DNA from: Lamellibrachia columna
Taxonomy: Eukaryota; Annelida; Polychaeta; Sabellida; Siboglinidae
Length of the DNA: 64,000 bases
Direction: 5' to 3'
Assembly: GCA_963662155.1 (NCBI GenBank)
Contig: OY759266.1
Coordinates: forward strand, 7,159,526-7,223,525
Each line of letters starts with the position of its first letter. Position 1 is the first letter of the stretch. The notes beneath the pieces were generated by a model. It saw only the letters and a list, made by a program, of their open reading frames with translations. It had not been told where the DNA came from and did not search any database. Both the position numbers and the translations under genes were made by a program. Below are positions 9,576 through 20,545 of this stretch, one piece after another.

Positions 9576-9842
9576 GGCGGAGTGACCCCCACCGATACCA
9601 TGTGAATTGTATATAAGTCAGTAGTGGTACAGATAGTACTGGTAGTGGGTAGCTGATAGGCATGATTTACTAATTATGTGTAAACACCTTTTGGGGGCCG
9701 GCATGCTTGCTGAGATTATTGGATGTATCTTATTTTGATGGTGTATGCTTGCCTAATTTCATGCTCCTTAATTAATAAATCTAAATGTCATTATTTGGCC
9801 TATTTCAATCTACGCTGGACTTGTGTTGTTATTTTGCATAAA
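9576..9842 (+). repeat. Split direct repeat B2 (267 bp), right end of the YR element
   Basis: Identical to B1. It ends GCATAAA and is followed at once by TA repeats. Confidence 0.9.
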
Positions 9843-9861
9843 TATATATATAGATATATAT

Positions 9862-9925
<64 letters not shown>
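9843..9925. repeat. (TA)n microsatellite, right flank
   Basis: A TA run with interspersed GATA, matching the left flank at 2731-2760. Confidence 0.9.
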
Positions 9926-9928
<3 letters not shown>

Positions 9929-10105
9929 CAAAGCACTATCGTGACAGTAGCGTTTACAAACATACTTGTGATTTAGAACTGCTATAAAATGTGTAGATAA
10001 CAACTAGCATATTACTATTTCAATAATGACTTGTATCAAGTGCTTATACTTACAAAAAAACAAGTGACATATGAATGTAATCTGCATTTCTACCAAAACA
10101 TACTT

Positions 10106-10265
10106 TAATTGTTAATTGAATTAAATATAATTGTTAATTTAATTTAATTAAAGAATTTGGGAGGTTAATTTAATTTAATTGACCTGATAAATGTATGAGG
10201 TTAATTTAATTGGAACATTTCTGAGTTAATTGTAATTTAATTTATTAACTTTTCAAGTTAATTGC
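10106..10265. repeat. AT-rich (ttaattt)n tract
   Basis: Counterpart of 2118-2275, placed between the insertion and the right-hand copy of the 40-bp satellite. Confidence 0.7.
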
Positions 10266-10275
10266 CCCATGCATA

Positions 10276-10516
10276 CCTGTCACTATGAAACAGGAGATGA
10301 TAAGAGAGTCACTAACCTGTCACTACAAGAGAGGAAATGACAAAACAGACATAAACCTGTCACTATGAGAGAGGAGATAACAAGACAGTTAACAACCTGC
10401 CATAATAACACAAGAGATGACAAGACAGACATAAACATGTTACTACGAGACAGGAGATGATAAGACAGACACTAACCTGTCATTATGAGACAGGAGATGA
10501 CAAGACAGTCACTAAC
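10276..10516. repeat. 40-bp satellite, about 6 copies
   Basis: Same unit as 1803-2112 (cctgtcactatgaaacagg, then agatgataagag). On the minus strand each unit contains an AG|GTTAGT sequence like a splice donor, and the array abuts the donor of the exon-like block 10517-10651. Confidence 0.85.
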
Positions 10517-10651
10517 CTGCACACCAGCGCAGTATCCATGGGTGAATGTCTTGCATGAAGTCTTCCAGCCGAGTTTTGTCAAACGGCATAGTGATGCTGA
10601 GTGGCTTGTTGACCGTCTGATCTGGGAGTTGTTCCATCCCATCGTTGTATC
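10517..10651 (-). CDS. Unassigned exon-like block
   Basis: The minus strand shows an acceptor (tgtctccag) before 10651 and a donor (CAG|GTTAGT) after 10517. With entry phase 2 and exit phase 1 the 135-nt block is open and encodes a soluble-looking segment including LPDQTVNKPLSITMPFDK and a C-terminal DIHPWILRWCA. The composition looks genuinely coding, but I do not recognise the family. Its neighbour upstream on the same strand is the block at 11538-11710; the phases do not join directly, so at least one exon would lie between them or one boundary is wrong. Confidence 0.35.
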
Positions 10652-11124
10652 CTGGAGACAGTCAATGACACTGTACGTTGAAAGTCTGACAGTGTCAACA
10701 ACAGTGAACACAGGGATCTCACGGTGTGGTGAATAATAATTATGTTATTTACGAAGACATCAAATAATGCTAGTAGATTTAGACAAAATGTTATTGAAAT
10801 AACATTGAAATACCAACATTATAAATATAAAAATCAATTTTTAACAACACTGCAAACTAAACCCCAAAAGTATTTATACTAAGTGACCTTTTACAATCCA
10901 ATCTCCCACCTGTTCTTTAAGTAGAAGGAGTCTACAAGAGCAATATACTAAGCGACCTTTCACAAAACAATCTCCCACCTGTTCCTCAAGTATCTGTCTG
11001 TTTTGTCCCTGGTTGACTCGGTGCGACAATGAATAACTTGAACGTATAGTCAAGTCATCAGCTGACAGAAACCCCCCGGTCAGCATCTTGTCACTGTCAC
11101 TGTCACTGTCACTGTGAGAGCAAG
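10652..11124. other. No gene seen
   Basis: Contains a short (tcactg)n run at 11091-11115 directly before the 65-bp repeat, and a local duplication of a ctcccacctgttc sequence (10900s and 10970s). Confidence 0.5.
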
Positions 11125-11515
11125 AATCACTTTACACTTCAAGTAAGCTGTAATGTCTGTGAAAGACTAACTGGGTTGCGAGTGCAAAAATCACTTTACA
11201 CTACAAGTCAGCTGTAATGTCTGTATAGAGACTCACTGGTATGTGAGTGCAATAATTACTTGACACTTTGAGTCAGCTGTAATGCCTATGTAAAGACTCA
11301 CTGGTATGTGAGTGGAAGAATAATTTTTCAATTCGAGTCAGCTGTAATGTCGGAATAAAGACTGACTGGGCTGTGAGTACAACAATCACTTGACAATTCA
11401 AGTAAGCTGTAATGTCTGTGTAAAGACTGACTGGGCTGTGAGTACAACAATCACTTTACACTTCAAGTAAGCTGTAATGTCTGCGTAAAGACTGACTTGG
11501 CTGTGAGTGCAATAA
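11125..11515. repeat. 65-bp minisatellite, 6 copies
   Basis: Units read aatcactttacacttcaag, then taagctgtaatgtctgtg and gactgactgggctgtgagtg. On the minus strand the array begins about 22 nt downstream of the donor of the exon-like block 11538-11710. Confidence 0.9.
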
Positions 11516-11537
11516 TCAGCATGAGCCAAGAACTTAC

Positions 11538-11710
11538 GCTGTTGATGTTCTCATCCTTGGGTGGTTTGTCCCAGGTGACACTGACGCCGTCCTGTCGTGA
11601 CGTCTTTATTGCTGGTACGTCAATTGTTGTGTAATCGAATGGCTCTGTGTCGTCCACTGATGTAGTCATGTTGTGTACTGACTTTTGTGACCGAGGTTTG
11701 ATGGTGGCAC
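11538..11710 (-). CDS. Unassigned exon-like block
   Basis: A 173-nt block with acceptor ATTCCAG before 11710 and donor AGC|GTAAGT after 11538. It is open in one frame with entry phase 2 and exit phase 0, and encodes IKPRSQKSVHNMTTSVDD through VSVTWDKPPKDENINS. The end resembles an edge strand of a fibronectin-III-like fold, which is only an impression. The family was not identified. Confidence 0.35.
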
Positions 11711-12519
11711 CTGGAATGATGACATCAAGTCTATACACGCAATACATATCAGTCAGTGTTGTAGTTTGATCATTATAATATTTTACAGAAATTACAAAAT
11801 AACTTAACTTAGAAAATAATTTTTTAAACTGACCATTTAAGACAATCTGTTTTCCAGAACAAAGAACGATGCTTTGGCAGTTCATTTAGAAGTATTTCCT
11901 TGTTATAAACGACCATTTGTCTCAAAGAATTGAGAATGGTTGTACTAGTAAGTTAATATTGAAGTATTTCACTGAGAGGCAAACAGATTTGAGAGAACGG
12001 AGAAAGGATGCACTGGCTGTTAAATGTAGTAAAATGCATATTGCCTCTCTCTCTCGCTGTCAGCTGTGGTTGCGACTATGACTGCTCACTTAGTTCGCAA
12101 TAAGTCCTCTCCAGATTGGTCTTTCATCGGCAACTAAGTACAACTGCTTGGCGTCTATATTTTATTTTCTGCAAGTTTCCCTTTACTATGTCTTTGAATC
12201 TAAGTTTTGGGCGACCTCTGTTTCTAGTACCTTCTGACAGTTGGGAGTGCTGAAAAAAGCCACACTTCCAGAAACAACTGGAATACATTAAAGAGTATAA
12301 TGACGTGAATCTGACTTTGTAATGAGTTGGTTGTATTTAGTCAGTTCTGTGTCATGGCGTGCAACACCCAGACCTGTCATGTTCCTGAGAACAAAAAGAA
12401 GAGTTGTGGTTGGATATAGGTTGTCGGAAGAGTTTAAAGTTAACATCGGTTAGAGGCAATGAAATGACCCTTTACTCTTTATCATGGTGGTGGCACTAAT
12501 CAGCAGGAAGATCAACATG
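11711..12519. other. No gene seen
   Basis: Non-coding AT-rich sequence. The stretch 12090-12240 could be LINE-derived, but I cannot place it. Confidence 0.3.
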
Positions 12520-12645
12520 AAGGATGTTCTCAGGAAGGGGATGTATGCAAACGATCTGGCCATGATAGCAGACAAAAAACAAGAACTACAGGAAGTGTTG
12601 GAGGAATGGGAGGGGCTGCCGTTTCGAAGCTTTGGCAATTTGTTT
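12520..12645 (+). mobile_element. RTE-like LINE RT fragment
   Basis: Encodes VLRKGMYANDLAMIADKKQE followed by LQEVLEEWEGL, matching the RT catalytic region (YADD changed to YAND) of the RTE-like copy at 17340-18960, where the equivalent reads MVYADNLAIIAESKQELQEV. It is a short, isolated remnant. Confidence 0.7.
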
Positions 12646-14929
12646 CACCGAACGTTGCCACAGCTCATTCGTTTGTATAAATGAGTACCTGGCTATATGC
12701 AGTGGTGATTATACGTACGAATGATCTTCGAGCAGTAACTGCAGCATGACTGAGTGCTTCCCAGAGAAGTCGAGATGGAGTTGGAATGAACAGGTGTGCT
12801 AGGGGATAAAGTGTAAAACACTTTGAACATTGAACGTTCAATAACTGATGCGTACTATTATTTTTTTGTGTAACCATGTTGAGAAAATTGCTGTAAACAG
12901 AACGATTATGTATCCTCAATAGAACAACACGCATGTGTCGATACAATTAGGATACCAGAATAATTGCGACATAGAAATTGCGCTTCCAAGTGAGGAATAC
13001 AACGTCATTCAGGGCGTTGACAGGTGTCAAGGCGTGGTGCTGCAAAAGATTATCTGATGCAAACAGGACAACGCCGTCCGAGCGCATGGACAATGCCTGT
13101 CGTGGTTCGTTGATTACCTCCGCCAGCACAGACAACAGACCACAATGGTTCATTCCTGTTTACCAGCCAGCATGCGGGGAGTTCTTGCATTTAACGTGTC
13201 TTATATAGCAATCCATGCGAAGTTGGTGATTCTTCTTCCAAAAATTCGTATACGGTGTACGGCCTACCATGACTGAATAATGATCAATTGGAGAAATATG
13301 GGGGAGTGTGCAAGATAGCATTTCGTGTGCTACATCCGTGTTGGCGTGCACGTTATCTGCTTCAACACACGTTGCAGATCAATAGCACACGCTGCGTGCT
13401 TCCTGTGGTGTTCTCTGTAAAAGCTGATCTCAACTAGATAGGTAGACATGTATTGCGTTGACAGCCAGTCAGACGAAATTGGTGAAGAAATAGATGATTC
13501 GAGACAGCTACTAACAAAAGGAGCATTATAAACAGGGACTTTATGACCTACCAGAATGCGGAAGATTTGTGTATAAACATTATTTGTAGATAAATAATAT
13601 CTATACTACGGAGTACACATATTTGATATGGTCTGATACATATTTTATTCATTCTACAAACGATTGATCATTTCATATGGAGTTTTGAATAATGTATTGG
13701 GACAGATTACTTATTAGTGACAACTATGTTTTTTCTGCTTCTGATGCAACTCATGACTGTGTATTAGTCGCCCGAAAATTTGGCTAGACTGTTGCTGGCA
13801 AGGAGACGACACAATTTCTAGGCGTTTTGGCTTATTGTTGGGTAACAGTTATGTGCATTTGTTCAACAAAGTAACGGCGGTGGGAATTGCTAGATGCATA
13901 GATAATAAACAGACATACCAGTTATCACAACTGTTCGATGATACTATTGCCAATATAATAAACCTTTTCCACTTGTAGTGTGTTGTATTCCTAAGACAGG
14001 GTTTTGTAGGGTTGTTGATATCAATTATACGGCCAACTTTCTAGTAGACGCCATCTTAGAGTGATCACTTCCGGCGCATGCGCATAATTTTCACCACTAG
14101 ATCTGCATAATTCAATATCAATAACATAGACTAGTAATATTATTTATGCATGTTATACACTTTGCTGCATTACAACATGAACTATGCCATATACGAAACA
14201 TTCTAATTAACTAAATTGTTTAATTAGTAGTTGTTATATCAGTTAAATGTAAAGTTAACCTGTTTCAAGAGTTCACACCACAAATTCAGATATAAAGGGT
14301 GTACATACTATATAAACGGGTAGACGTGTTGTCATAAGAGGTTGCTAGCTCAACATATAGGGATTGTCAGTAGTTTGGGTGGAGAACTACAGAATGGTCT
14401 GGGGGCCGACAAATCTCTCCCCTGAGAGCTGCTCGATAAGCAACCATAAGAGACTCGGTGACTGTGGATTGGTCTCTCCACCGACCGATAGGAGGTGCAA
14501 CCAAATGGCAGATAATGCTAAGTGTCACTCACGTCATTGGACTCTTATTTTTTAAACAAAAGAACAGCGATTATTACATATTCAGATTCAGGTTATTATT
14601 CTCGATTCGCATTAGTTGGTCAATCGGCATCAGTTTTATTGTCATCGTAGCAAACGTCTGTCAATCCATAATCAATTACATGTAAATTATTACGATGATG
14701 TCCTTCCTTGCATTGTAGTAAATCAATGCTTTCATTATATCACTCTACGTCACTCCCAAAACAAAAAGGCTATATAATATTAGTGTTTTATGGCACTCCA
14801 GCACACATGCAAATTTGTTCTCTTCGAAGATTAGCCAGGTGACACTGTTAAGCTAATGCTTTCCACACGTTTTGATTTTACTGTCCTTCTCTACAAGCAA
14901 TCTAAAATCTGACACATAAGGAAACGTAT
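12646..14929. other. 2.3 kb with no gene recognised
   Basis: Only short ORFs without domain signatures on both strands, and no tandem repeats. A bracket of splice-like sites exists, but nothing supports coding. Confidence 0.4.
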
Positions 14930-15430
14930 TGCAATATATTGTGCACACCTAATCGATTCAAATAGACATGCAAAATTTACCCCACCAATAATAACTAACT
15001 CGGATTTACTTGCATTTAACTTTAATGTGGTCTCTGTCATCCAAAGGAAGATTTTGTGGAGACAATCCCTGAGCTAGTTTTGGAAGTGATTTGTATCTCA
15101 TGTAGCCAAAATAGCATAGGTCTGTGATTTAGTAGCATACACTTGGTGATCCAAGTTGTGACGTTGGATAACTGAGCCAAGTAGAGTACCGTAGAGAGTG
15201 AAACACCCTGAGGAACATTACGTGAAGTAGGGAGCGTAGCTGAGAAACAATTCGCTATCTTCATTCTTTTGTATCTATCAGTTAAATATTATGAGAACCA
15301 GCTCTGTTCCAGATATGCCACACCACATTGACACACTTTTAATAAGTTGTCCTGTGACCAATGGTATCAAATGCGACAGATAGCTTCAGCAAGAAAATGG
15401 TCTCCTTCCATACACTTCAGTCAACACTTG
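14930..15430 (-). mobile_element. Degraded non-LTR RT fragment
   Basis: The minus strand reads RNVPQGVSLSTVLYL (compare GVPQGSVLGP in RTs) near 15215, then, after frameshifts, LKLNASKSELVIIG near 14995, the usual KLN-x2-K(S/T)E block after the catalytic loop. Heavily decayed. Confidence 0.6.
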
Positions 15431-15731
15431 ATCATTTGCTGTGTCGCCAGAACAGTCTGCATTGATTGTCCTTAAACACTTCCAGGAGAAACCATGTGGC
15501 AATATCTTCATTATGTTGGACCCCCAACTGCAACGGTATTTTTTTAATAATACAATAAGTTATAACATTTACATACATCAAATGTAAAAAAGGTAATACT
15601 AAATACATTTGTATGTGGGCGTTTTCACGTACAGAGTACACTTTTGCCAAAATGAACTTTCCCGCATAGTATTGAAATAATTAATGGTGTAATATTAATT
15701 CAGTCTAAATATATATTCCTTGCTCACTTAC

Positions 15732-15908
15732 CATATGCTTCTGGGAAAATCTCAGCTGATTGATGCACAACAACCAACTCACTTCTTCGTGGTGATGTCC
15801 TACTCACGAGAGATGGAGTCCACAGCTGACCCATTGTGTCTGGAATGATATTAACAGATGTCTTCATTTCATCCTCCCAAAGGCCAATAAATGAAAGGGA
15901 CAAATTTT
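15732..15908 (-). CDS. Unassigned exon-like block
   Basis: A 177-nt block with acceptor TGTAG before 15908 and donor ATG|GTAAGTG after 15732. It is open with entry phase 2 and exit phase 1, and encodes LSLSFIGLWEDEMKTSVN and LVVVHQSAEIFPEAY. It lies downstream of the KCTD3-like blocks on the same strand but does not resemble any part of KCTD3 that I know. Confidence 0.35.
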
Positions 15909-16009
15909 CTACAGTTTCTGTTAATGCAGACCATGTGAATATGTTAACAATTTTTTTTACAAATATCTTGTTACACATAGGTGTAAGAAAACCTGTCTAG
16001 TTAAATGCT

Positions 16010-16870
16010 TCCTTTTCTGTCTGAATCAACCAATATGACTTTAGTTATATTCATAATCAATGCTTCAATTTGGATTACTTGTAAAGAAAACCAAGCTTTC
16101 AATTGTATATTTTATCTTAAGTTACACATTTATTTATCTGTTTTGTCACGGTTATAACGCAAAGCATGCTAATCGTGATGACAAGTAAATATAAAGCTTC
16201 AGTTATTTTTAAGTATTACTACGGATATGGGTATATCAAGGACACCTTGGCTATACAGTGACCTTAGTACACAAATCTCAACAATGGCTGTATTTGCAAG
16301 ATATTTATGAAATACACATCAGAGTTTCATTCAAAAGATGACAATTAAAATATAATGAAACAACATCCTCATAGAAATATTTGCATAACATTTCATTTGT
16401 TCATATACTTATACAAAACTATCTCCGCTGTGACCCCCCTAGAGATCACTGATAAGCCGTTACGAGGAGCCTTACCTGCCAGTTCTGTGTCATGGCATGC
16501 CGCACCCAGACATTGCCTGCCCTGTTGAGTGCAGCCACCGTGAGATATATACCAGCAAGTTCTGACCTTGCCTGTCATACTGAATGGAGCCAATGTGAGC
16601 GAAAAAACCTGCCACGGTGAGAGATTTACCTGCAAGTTCTTTTATTGTATGCCACACCCCGACCTTGCATGTCGTACTGAGTGCAGCAATCATGAGATAT
16701 TTAATTGCCAGTTCATTGTCATGGCGTGCCACACCCTAACCTTACCTGTCCTACTGAGTGATTCGAGTTGATTGCCAATGAAGAACAGGTTGTTGATGAC
16801 AACATACATATGGAACTTGCCTGCAAGGGGAGAGAACACTTTTATTCAGTGAAGTAGCACGACGTTTTCA
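16010..16870. repeat. Segmental duplication, copy 1 (with 23370-24390)
   Basis: Non-coding and exon-like sequence is shared with 23370-24390 in the same orientation, e.g. tatgggtatatcaaggacac and gtgatgacaagtaaatataa. By eye it is roughly 85-90% alike, with indels. Both copies include the KCTD3-like exon and its 75-bp repeats. Confidence 0.85.
16476..16820 (-). pseudogene. KCTD3/SHKBP1-like WD-repeat exon, 3' half expanded as a 75-bp repeat
   Basis: After acceptor CTTGCAG (exon begins at 16820) the minus strand encodes INNLFFIGNQLESLSR followed by TGKVRVWHAMTMNWQ. This matches the LFFIGxQL...TGKVGVW...HWQ strand pair of the WD40 domain in KCTD3 and SHKBP1, BTB/WD adaptor proteins. Entry phase 1 fits the exon at 19225-19346. 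After NWQ the frame meets TGA and has no donor. Instead about four diverged copies of the GKVGVW...NWQ segment follow, the last ending CTGGCAG|GTAAGG at 16476. The block is probably no longer a working exon. Confidence 0.65.
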
Positions 16871-17339
16871 CCTTACACTAAGCACAAATTTGAATAAAAC
16901 AGTTGTTTATGGACCTGCTAAATGGAGATATTTAATCCACATCAAAGTACCTCAGTCTGAATGTATCAGTTTAGTCGACTGGACTAAAAAATTCAATTCA
17001 AATTTATTGTAACTCTATACAATAAGAACAAATACAAAGCAGAGCGAAGTCCTATCTAATTGCATAAAGTGAACAATAGGGGAAGAACAATATATAATGT
17101 TGTACTCCCTTTTAGTTTCATCAACTACAGTTTTGAGCTATGGGTGGTTTGGAACATTTGTGTTTGGCGAAATAAATTTGTACTTAGCAGAGACCGAAAA
17201 CTACATAAAACTTCACGTGCAGTAATGTTACAGGAACTAGTTGCCCACCCAACCGAATTACGTAGTCGTTGTCCATACGCTCTCTTCATTATAGGGGCAT
17301 TGTTAGCATACATTGTTAGCATACTTCAATATAGGGGCT
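16871..17339. other. No gene seen
   Basis: AT-rich unique sequence upstream of the RTE-like element. Confidence 0.4.
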
Positions 17340-18960
17340 GCCTCTGTGAAGTTACAGAGGCAGTATGCGAAAAGAAGGAAGCCTGGAAAGAAATAGAGAA
17401 GAACAAGGAGAGAGGAAATCAACCGGATTCAAGGATATACACATATACGGGCAGGTAAATACAGCGGCAAAGGGAGCTGTTGTTAGGTGACGAGAGATAT
17501 GGGAGCAGATGTATATAGCAAACTAGACGAGGATGGTGCAAAGAAGAAGATCAAGGATATAAATGGGAATTTAGTGACAGAAAAAGAGGTAGTGCTGAAG
17601 GTCTGAGAAAGCTACTCCAAGGAGCTACTGAACAAGGAAGGAAATAACAACGATGAGGAATTATCAATGGATGTAGAGGGGAAAGAGAAGTTAACTGATA
17701 TTACGGATACAGAGATGCAAACCGGGATGAAAGGGATGAAGAAGGGAAGAGCACCTGGTACCGATGATATGCATGTGGAGATGGTAATGACAGCGGGGGA
17801 GAGTGGAATCAGCTGGACAAAGAGGCTGCTGAATACATGTATGAGGAAAGGTAAAGGACCAGAGGAATGGTGAACAGAGCTAATAGTCCCAATATGGTAG
17901 AAGAAGGGAGATGTGCAATACCTTGGGAAATACAGAGGCATCACATTTCTAAATCACGTCATGTCCTGAATATGCTAGAGAGGACCCTGGATGGCAAGAT
18001 CCGAAAGAGAGTAGAGCAAGAATTATGGAAAGAACAACAGGGATTCAGAAAGGGAAAAGGAGGACCGATGGGATGTTTGCATTAAGACAGCTGGTAGAGA
18101 AGAGGTTTGAGATGCAAGGGAGAATGGCAGTGGGATTTGTGGACCTTCTCAGGAACATGGTGTATGCAGACAATTTGGCCATAATAGCAGAGAGCAAACA
18201 AGAACTACAGGAAGTGTTGGAGGAATAGAAGGGGGTGTTCAAGAAGCACGGACTGAGAATGAGCCTGGAGAAGACAGAAGTGATGTGGGTTGGACACCAA
18301 AGAGAGGAGCTGACCATCATTTTGGACAGTAAGGAGATCAAGCAAGTAGATAGCTTTGTTTACCGTGGATGGAAGTTTACGGAGTATGGGCATTCAGACG
18401 TAGATGTGAAACGTCGAATACAAGCTGGAGCGAATGCTTGGAGAAACGTAGGGGGAGTCATGTTGGACAGAAACGTTTTGAACAAGTTGAAAGGGAAATT
18501 CCTGAGTATGCGTGTTACACCGGCATGTCTGTATGATCTGGAGACAGTGGCGTTGACAGAACAGCAACAACCGCTGCTGCAAATGTGTGAGAACAACTGG
18601 GTTCATCGAATATAAAGAACAAAGAGGGTGGACAAAAGAAGGATGAACGACCTGAGGAAAGAGGTTGGGATTCAATGCAGCCTAACAAGATGATTGTCGA
18701 GAAGCAATGTGAGATAGGCAGGCCACTTGGTAAGGATGAATGGAGGCAAACTAGCAAAGAGAGCAGAGGTGAAAAAACATCAACAATTCAGGAAAAGGGG
18801 GAGGCCACAGCAAATATAGGAGGACTGTTTGAGGCGGGATATGAGGAGATCGGAGGAAGTTGAAAGATGGAGAGAGGGAGCGGCCTTTAGAAAACTATGA
18901 AAAGAAACAACAGAAAGAGTGGCTCGACAATACTTCACCTGACCCTTAAAACTGTACAGC
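17340..18960 (+). mobile_element. RTE-like LINE pseudogene (RT domain)
   Basis: In order on the + strand: a charged linker (VCEKKEAWKEIEKNKE near 17360), RT block MKKGRAPGTDDMHVEM near 17740, FRKGKG near 18045 with LRQLVEKRFE, the catalytic region reduced to MVYADNLAII near 18160, then LEKTEVMWVGHQREEL near 18265, RRIQAGANAWRNVGGVM near 18415, VTPACLYDLETVALTE near 18515 and a C-terminal RRMNDLR. This order is that of the common RTE/BovB-like RT. Between GFVDL and the YADN box the element lacks the middle of the palm (an internal deletion near 18145), and stops occur at 18226 and 18613. Confidence 0.85.
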
Positions 18961-19224
18961 GGTGAACAAGAAGGAAGAGCGCCATCAGCTTGGTAAATAG
19001 TTATGTTTAATAAATGCAAGGAAGTGGTCAACATTTTCATAAATAGTATATAAACTGCTTATGAGAAACAACATTTCTATACTAAGTTTGCCAACTTTTA
19101 GCATCCCTCTACAAACATGGTGTTGTGTGACTATAGTGCACCATTTAGACACATGGTGCCCATGACAGTGACATGATTCTCCTCAGAGCCCTTTTCTCCT
19201 GACAGACTTATCTCACTGACTGAC
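18961..19224. other. No gene seen
   Basis: Short unique interval between the LINE and a KCTD3-like exon. Confidence 0.4.
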
Positions 19225-19346
19225 CTATCTCTCGCGTGATGAGGCCGCCATCATTGCTGATCATGATGCTCCACAACTGGATGGAGGCGTGGAAGGCGGC
19301 GGTCACTATCCTGTTACAGAGATGCCAGCGTGCAGAATCCTTCATC
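19225..19346 (-). pseudogene. KCTD3/SHKBP1-like WD-repeat exon
   Basis: A 122-nt block with acceptor GACAG before 19346 and donor ATAG|GTCAGT after 19225. Entry and exit phases are both 1, and the exit joins 16820 correctly. It encodes IVTAAFHASIQLWSIM, NDGG and EIG, matching the part of KCTD3 just before the LFFIGNQL strand (AxxSSIxLWS...DGG...EIG). It is open and could be functional, but the next exon downstream is damaged, so the whole is called a pseudogene with reservation. No BTB exon was found in the window. Confidence 0.6.
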
Positions 19347-20160
19347 CTGTCTCACACAAACACACAAGTTACATAGAACTGCTTCAATGACACAGATCAC
19401 ACCCACACTTTGGTATTCTGCTGAGGAAAATTACAGAATCAACCAATTATATTTATCTCTGTTTGAGCGATACCCATTTTACCAGATGTTTGTACTCGTA
19501 TATAAATGACGTACTCTTCTTGACTACAGCATGCTTATCAAAAAAAATATATCCCTTGATTCACAGGGAAAGGATAAGTAACAACATCACAAAATTCAAG
19601 CAGGTTACCAAAACAAAAGCCATTACCATTCAGTACCAATACTGATTTATTAGAACACCTATAAAAGTTAGTTTTTGAATCTAATGTGACATTCTCCCCC
19701 CTCCCCACCATTCATCATTACAGTTTTTTTGTAATATCTGTTCCAGTCATGAATCCTATGTATTTCCAAGAGGATCATGACTGGTTTGCTTGCAAGGCGT
19801 TTATGTCTAGTTATGTGTCACGGATTTCGGTGGTGGTCCACGCAAAACCAGGGGCGGGCCGTACTTAGATTAAGCTCAACATATGAGTGTAAGAAATTTC
19901 CACAAATGAAAAACAACACCAAAGTAATCAACATGAATGTGTTTACAATGAATCAAAACCTAACTGAAATGGTGCAAATGAAATAATAGACATCAGTGTT
20001 AATAAATTCGTCACAAGCAGAAAGGCGTATTTCACACTTATAATACAATGTTCCGAAAAAAAAAAAAAATAGTCACAGAGGCATGGCTTATGACGCACAA
20101 AGTCAACAATACCCTTCGCGTCATTCTGCTGGGTTGAGTAGAACGATAACTGATGTAGCC
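19347..20160. other. No gene seen
   Basis: AT-rich unique sequence. A poly(A) run lies at 20056-20070. Confidence 0.4.
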
Positions 20161-20545
20161 GTCGGTTGTATAATCTCACCGGCAGCAGAATACGTTCGAC
20201 CGCAGTGATGTCGAGGTTGTTGTCGGCTGGACGATAGTAGGCCAGATGTCAATAGATCGTGGAGACGGCGATGTTTCGTGACGACTGCTGACGCGAACGC
20301 TCTGATGTCACACACGGGGAAGACAGTTGAACGGTCAGCTGGACGTACAGTATGTCAGCCGGCAATATGTCGTGGAGACGGCTAACGTGTCGTGACGACT
20401 GCTAACGTGTCGTGACGACAGCTCGTGCGGACGCACTTGTGTCGCACGCGCGGGGAAGGCAGTTGAACAGTCGGCTGAACGCTCTGTAAGCCGGCCGTCA
20501 ACATGACGTGGAGACGACGAACGTGTCGTGGACGGTCCCATTACG
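20161..20545. repeat. GC-rich tandem repeat, about 3 diverged copies
   Basis: An island with units containing cgtggagacggc, cgtgtcgtgacgactgct and ggggaagacagttgaac, rich in CpG and in ACGT/GTCGTGACGAC self-complementary motifs, in an otherwise AT-rich surrounding. Confidence 0.75.

Larger units (their letters stand above)
2761..9842 (+). mobile_element. Tyrosine-recombinase retroelement with split direct repeats (PAT/Ngaro-like architecture), defective
   Basis: The layout is A1 (2761-3054), interior, B1 (8514-8780) joined directly to A2 (8781-9074), a 501-bp spacer, and B2 (9576-9842). By base-by-base reading A1 and A2 are identical, and so are B1 and B2. This A1-B1A2-B2 order is the split-direct-repeat structure described for PAT/Ngaro YR retrotransposons, which integrate by recombination and leave no target duplication; the flanks here show only TA repeats. 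The interior has the start of an SGNH-like ORF (3214-3447), hairpin arrays (3540-5070, 5620-7330) and a dead tyrosine recombinase (7761-8075). No RT or RNase H was found, so this copy is non-autonomous. An alternative is a head-to-tail tandem of a long and a short copy of one element, as rolling-circle elements can form. Confidence 0.72.

Noticed and set aside
2761..9842. Ordinary LTR retrotransposon
   Set aside because: An LTR element should have B1A2-like repeats complete at both ends. Here the left end has only A and the right end only B, and the encoded enzyme is a tyrosine recombinase rather than a DDE integrase.
2761..9842. Helitron
   Set aside because: The ends lack TC and CTRR, and no Rep/helicase was seen; the tyrosine recombinase remnant argues for another class.
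9800..10003. 67-aa ORF with IYIYIY
   Set aside because: A reading of the TA microsatellite.
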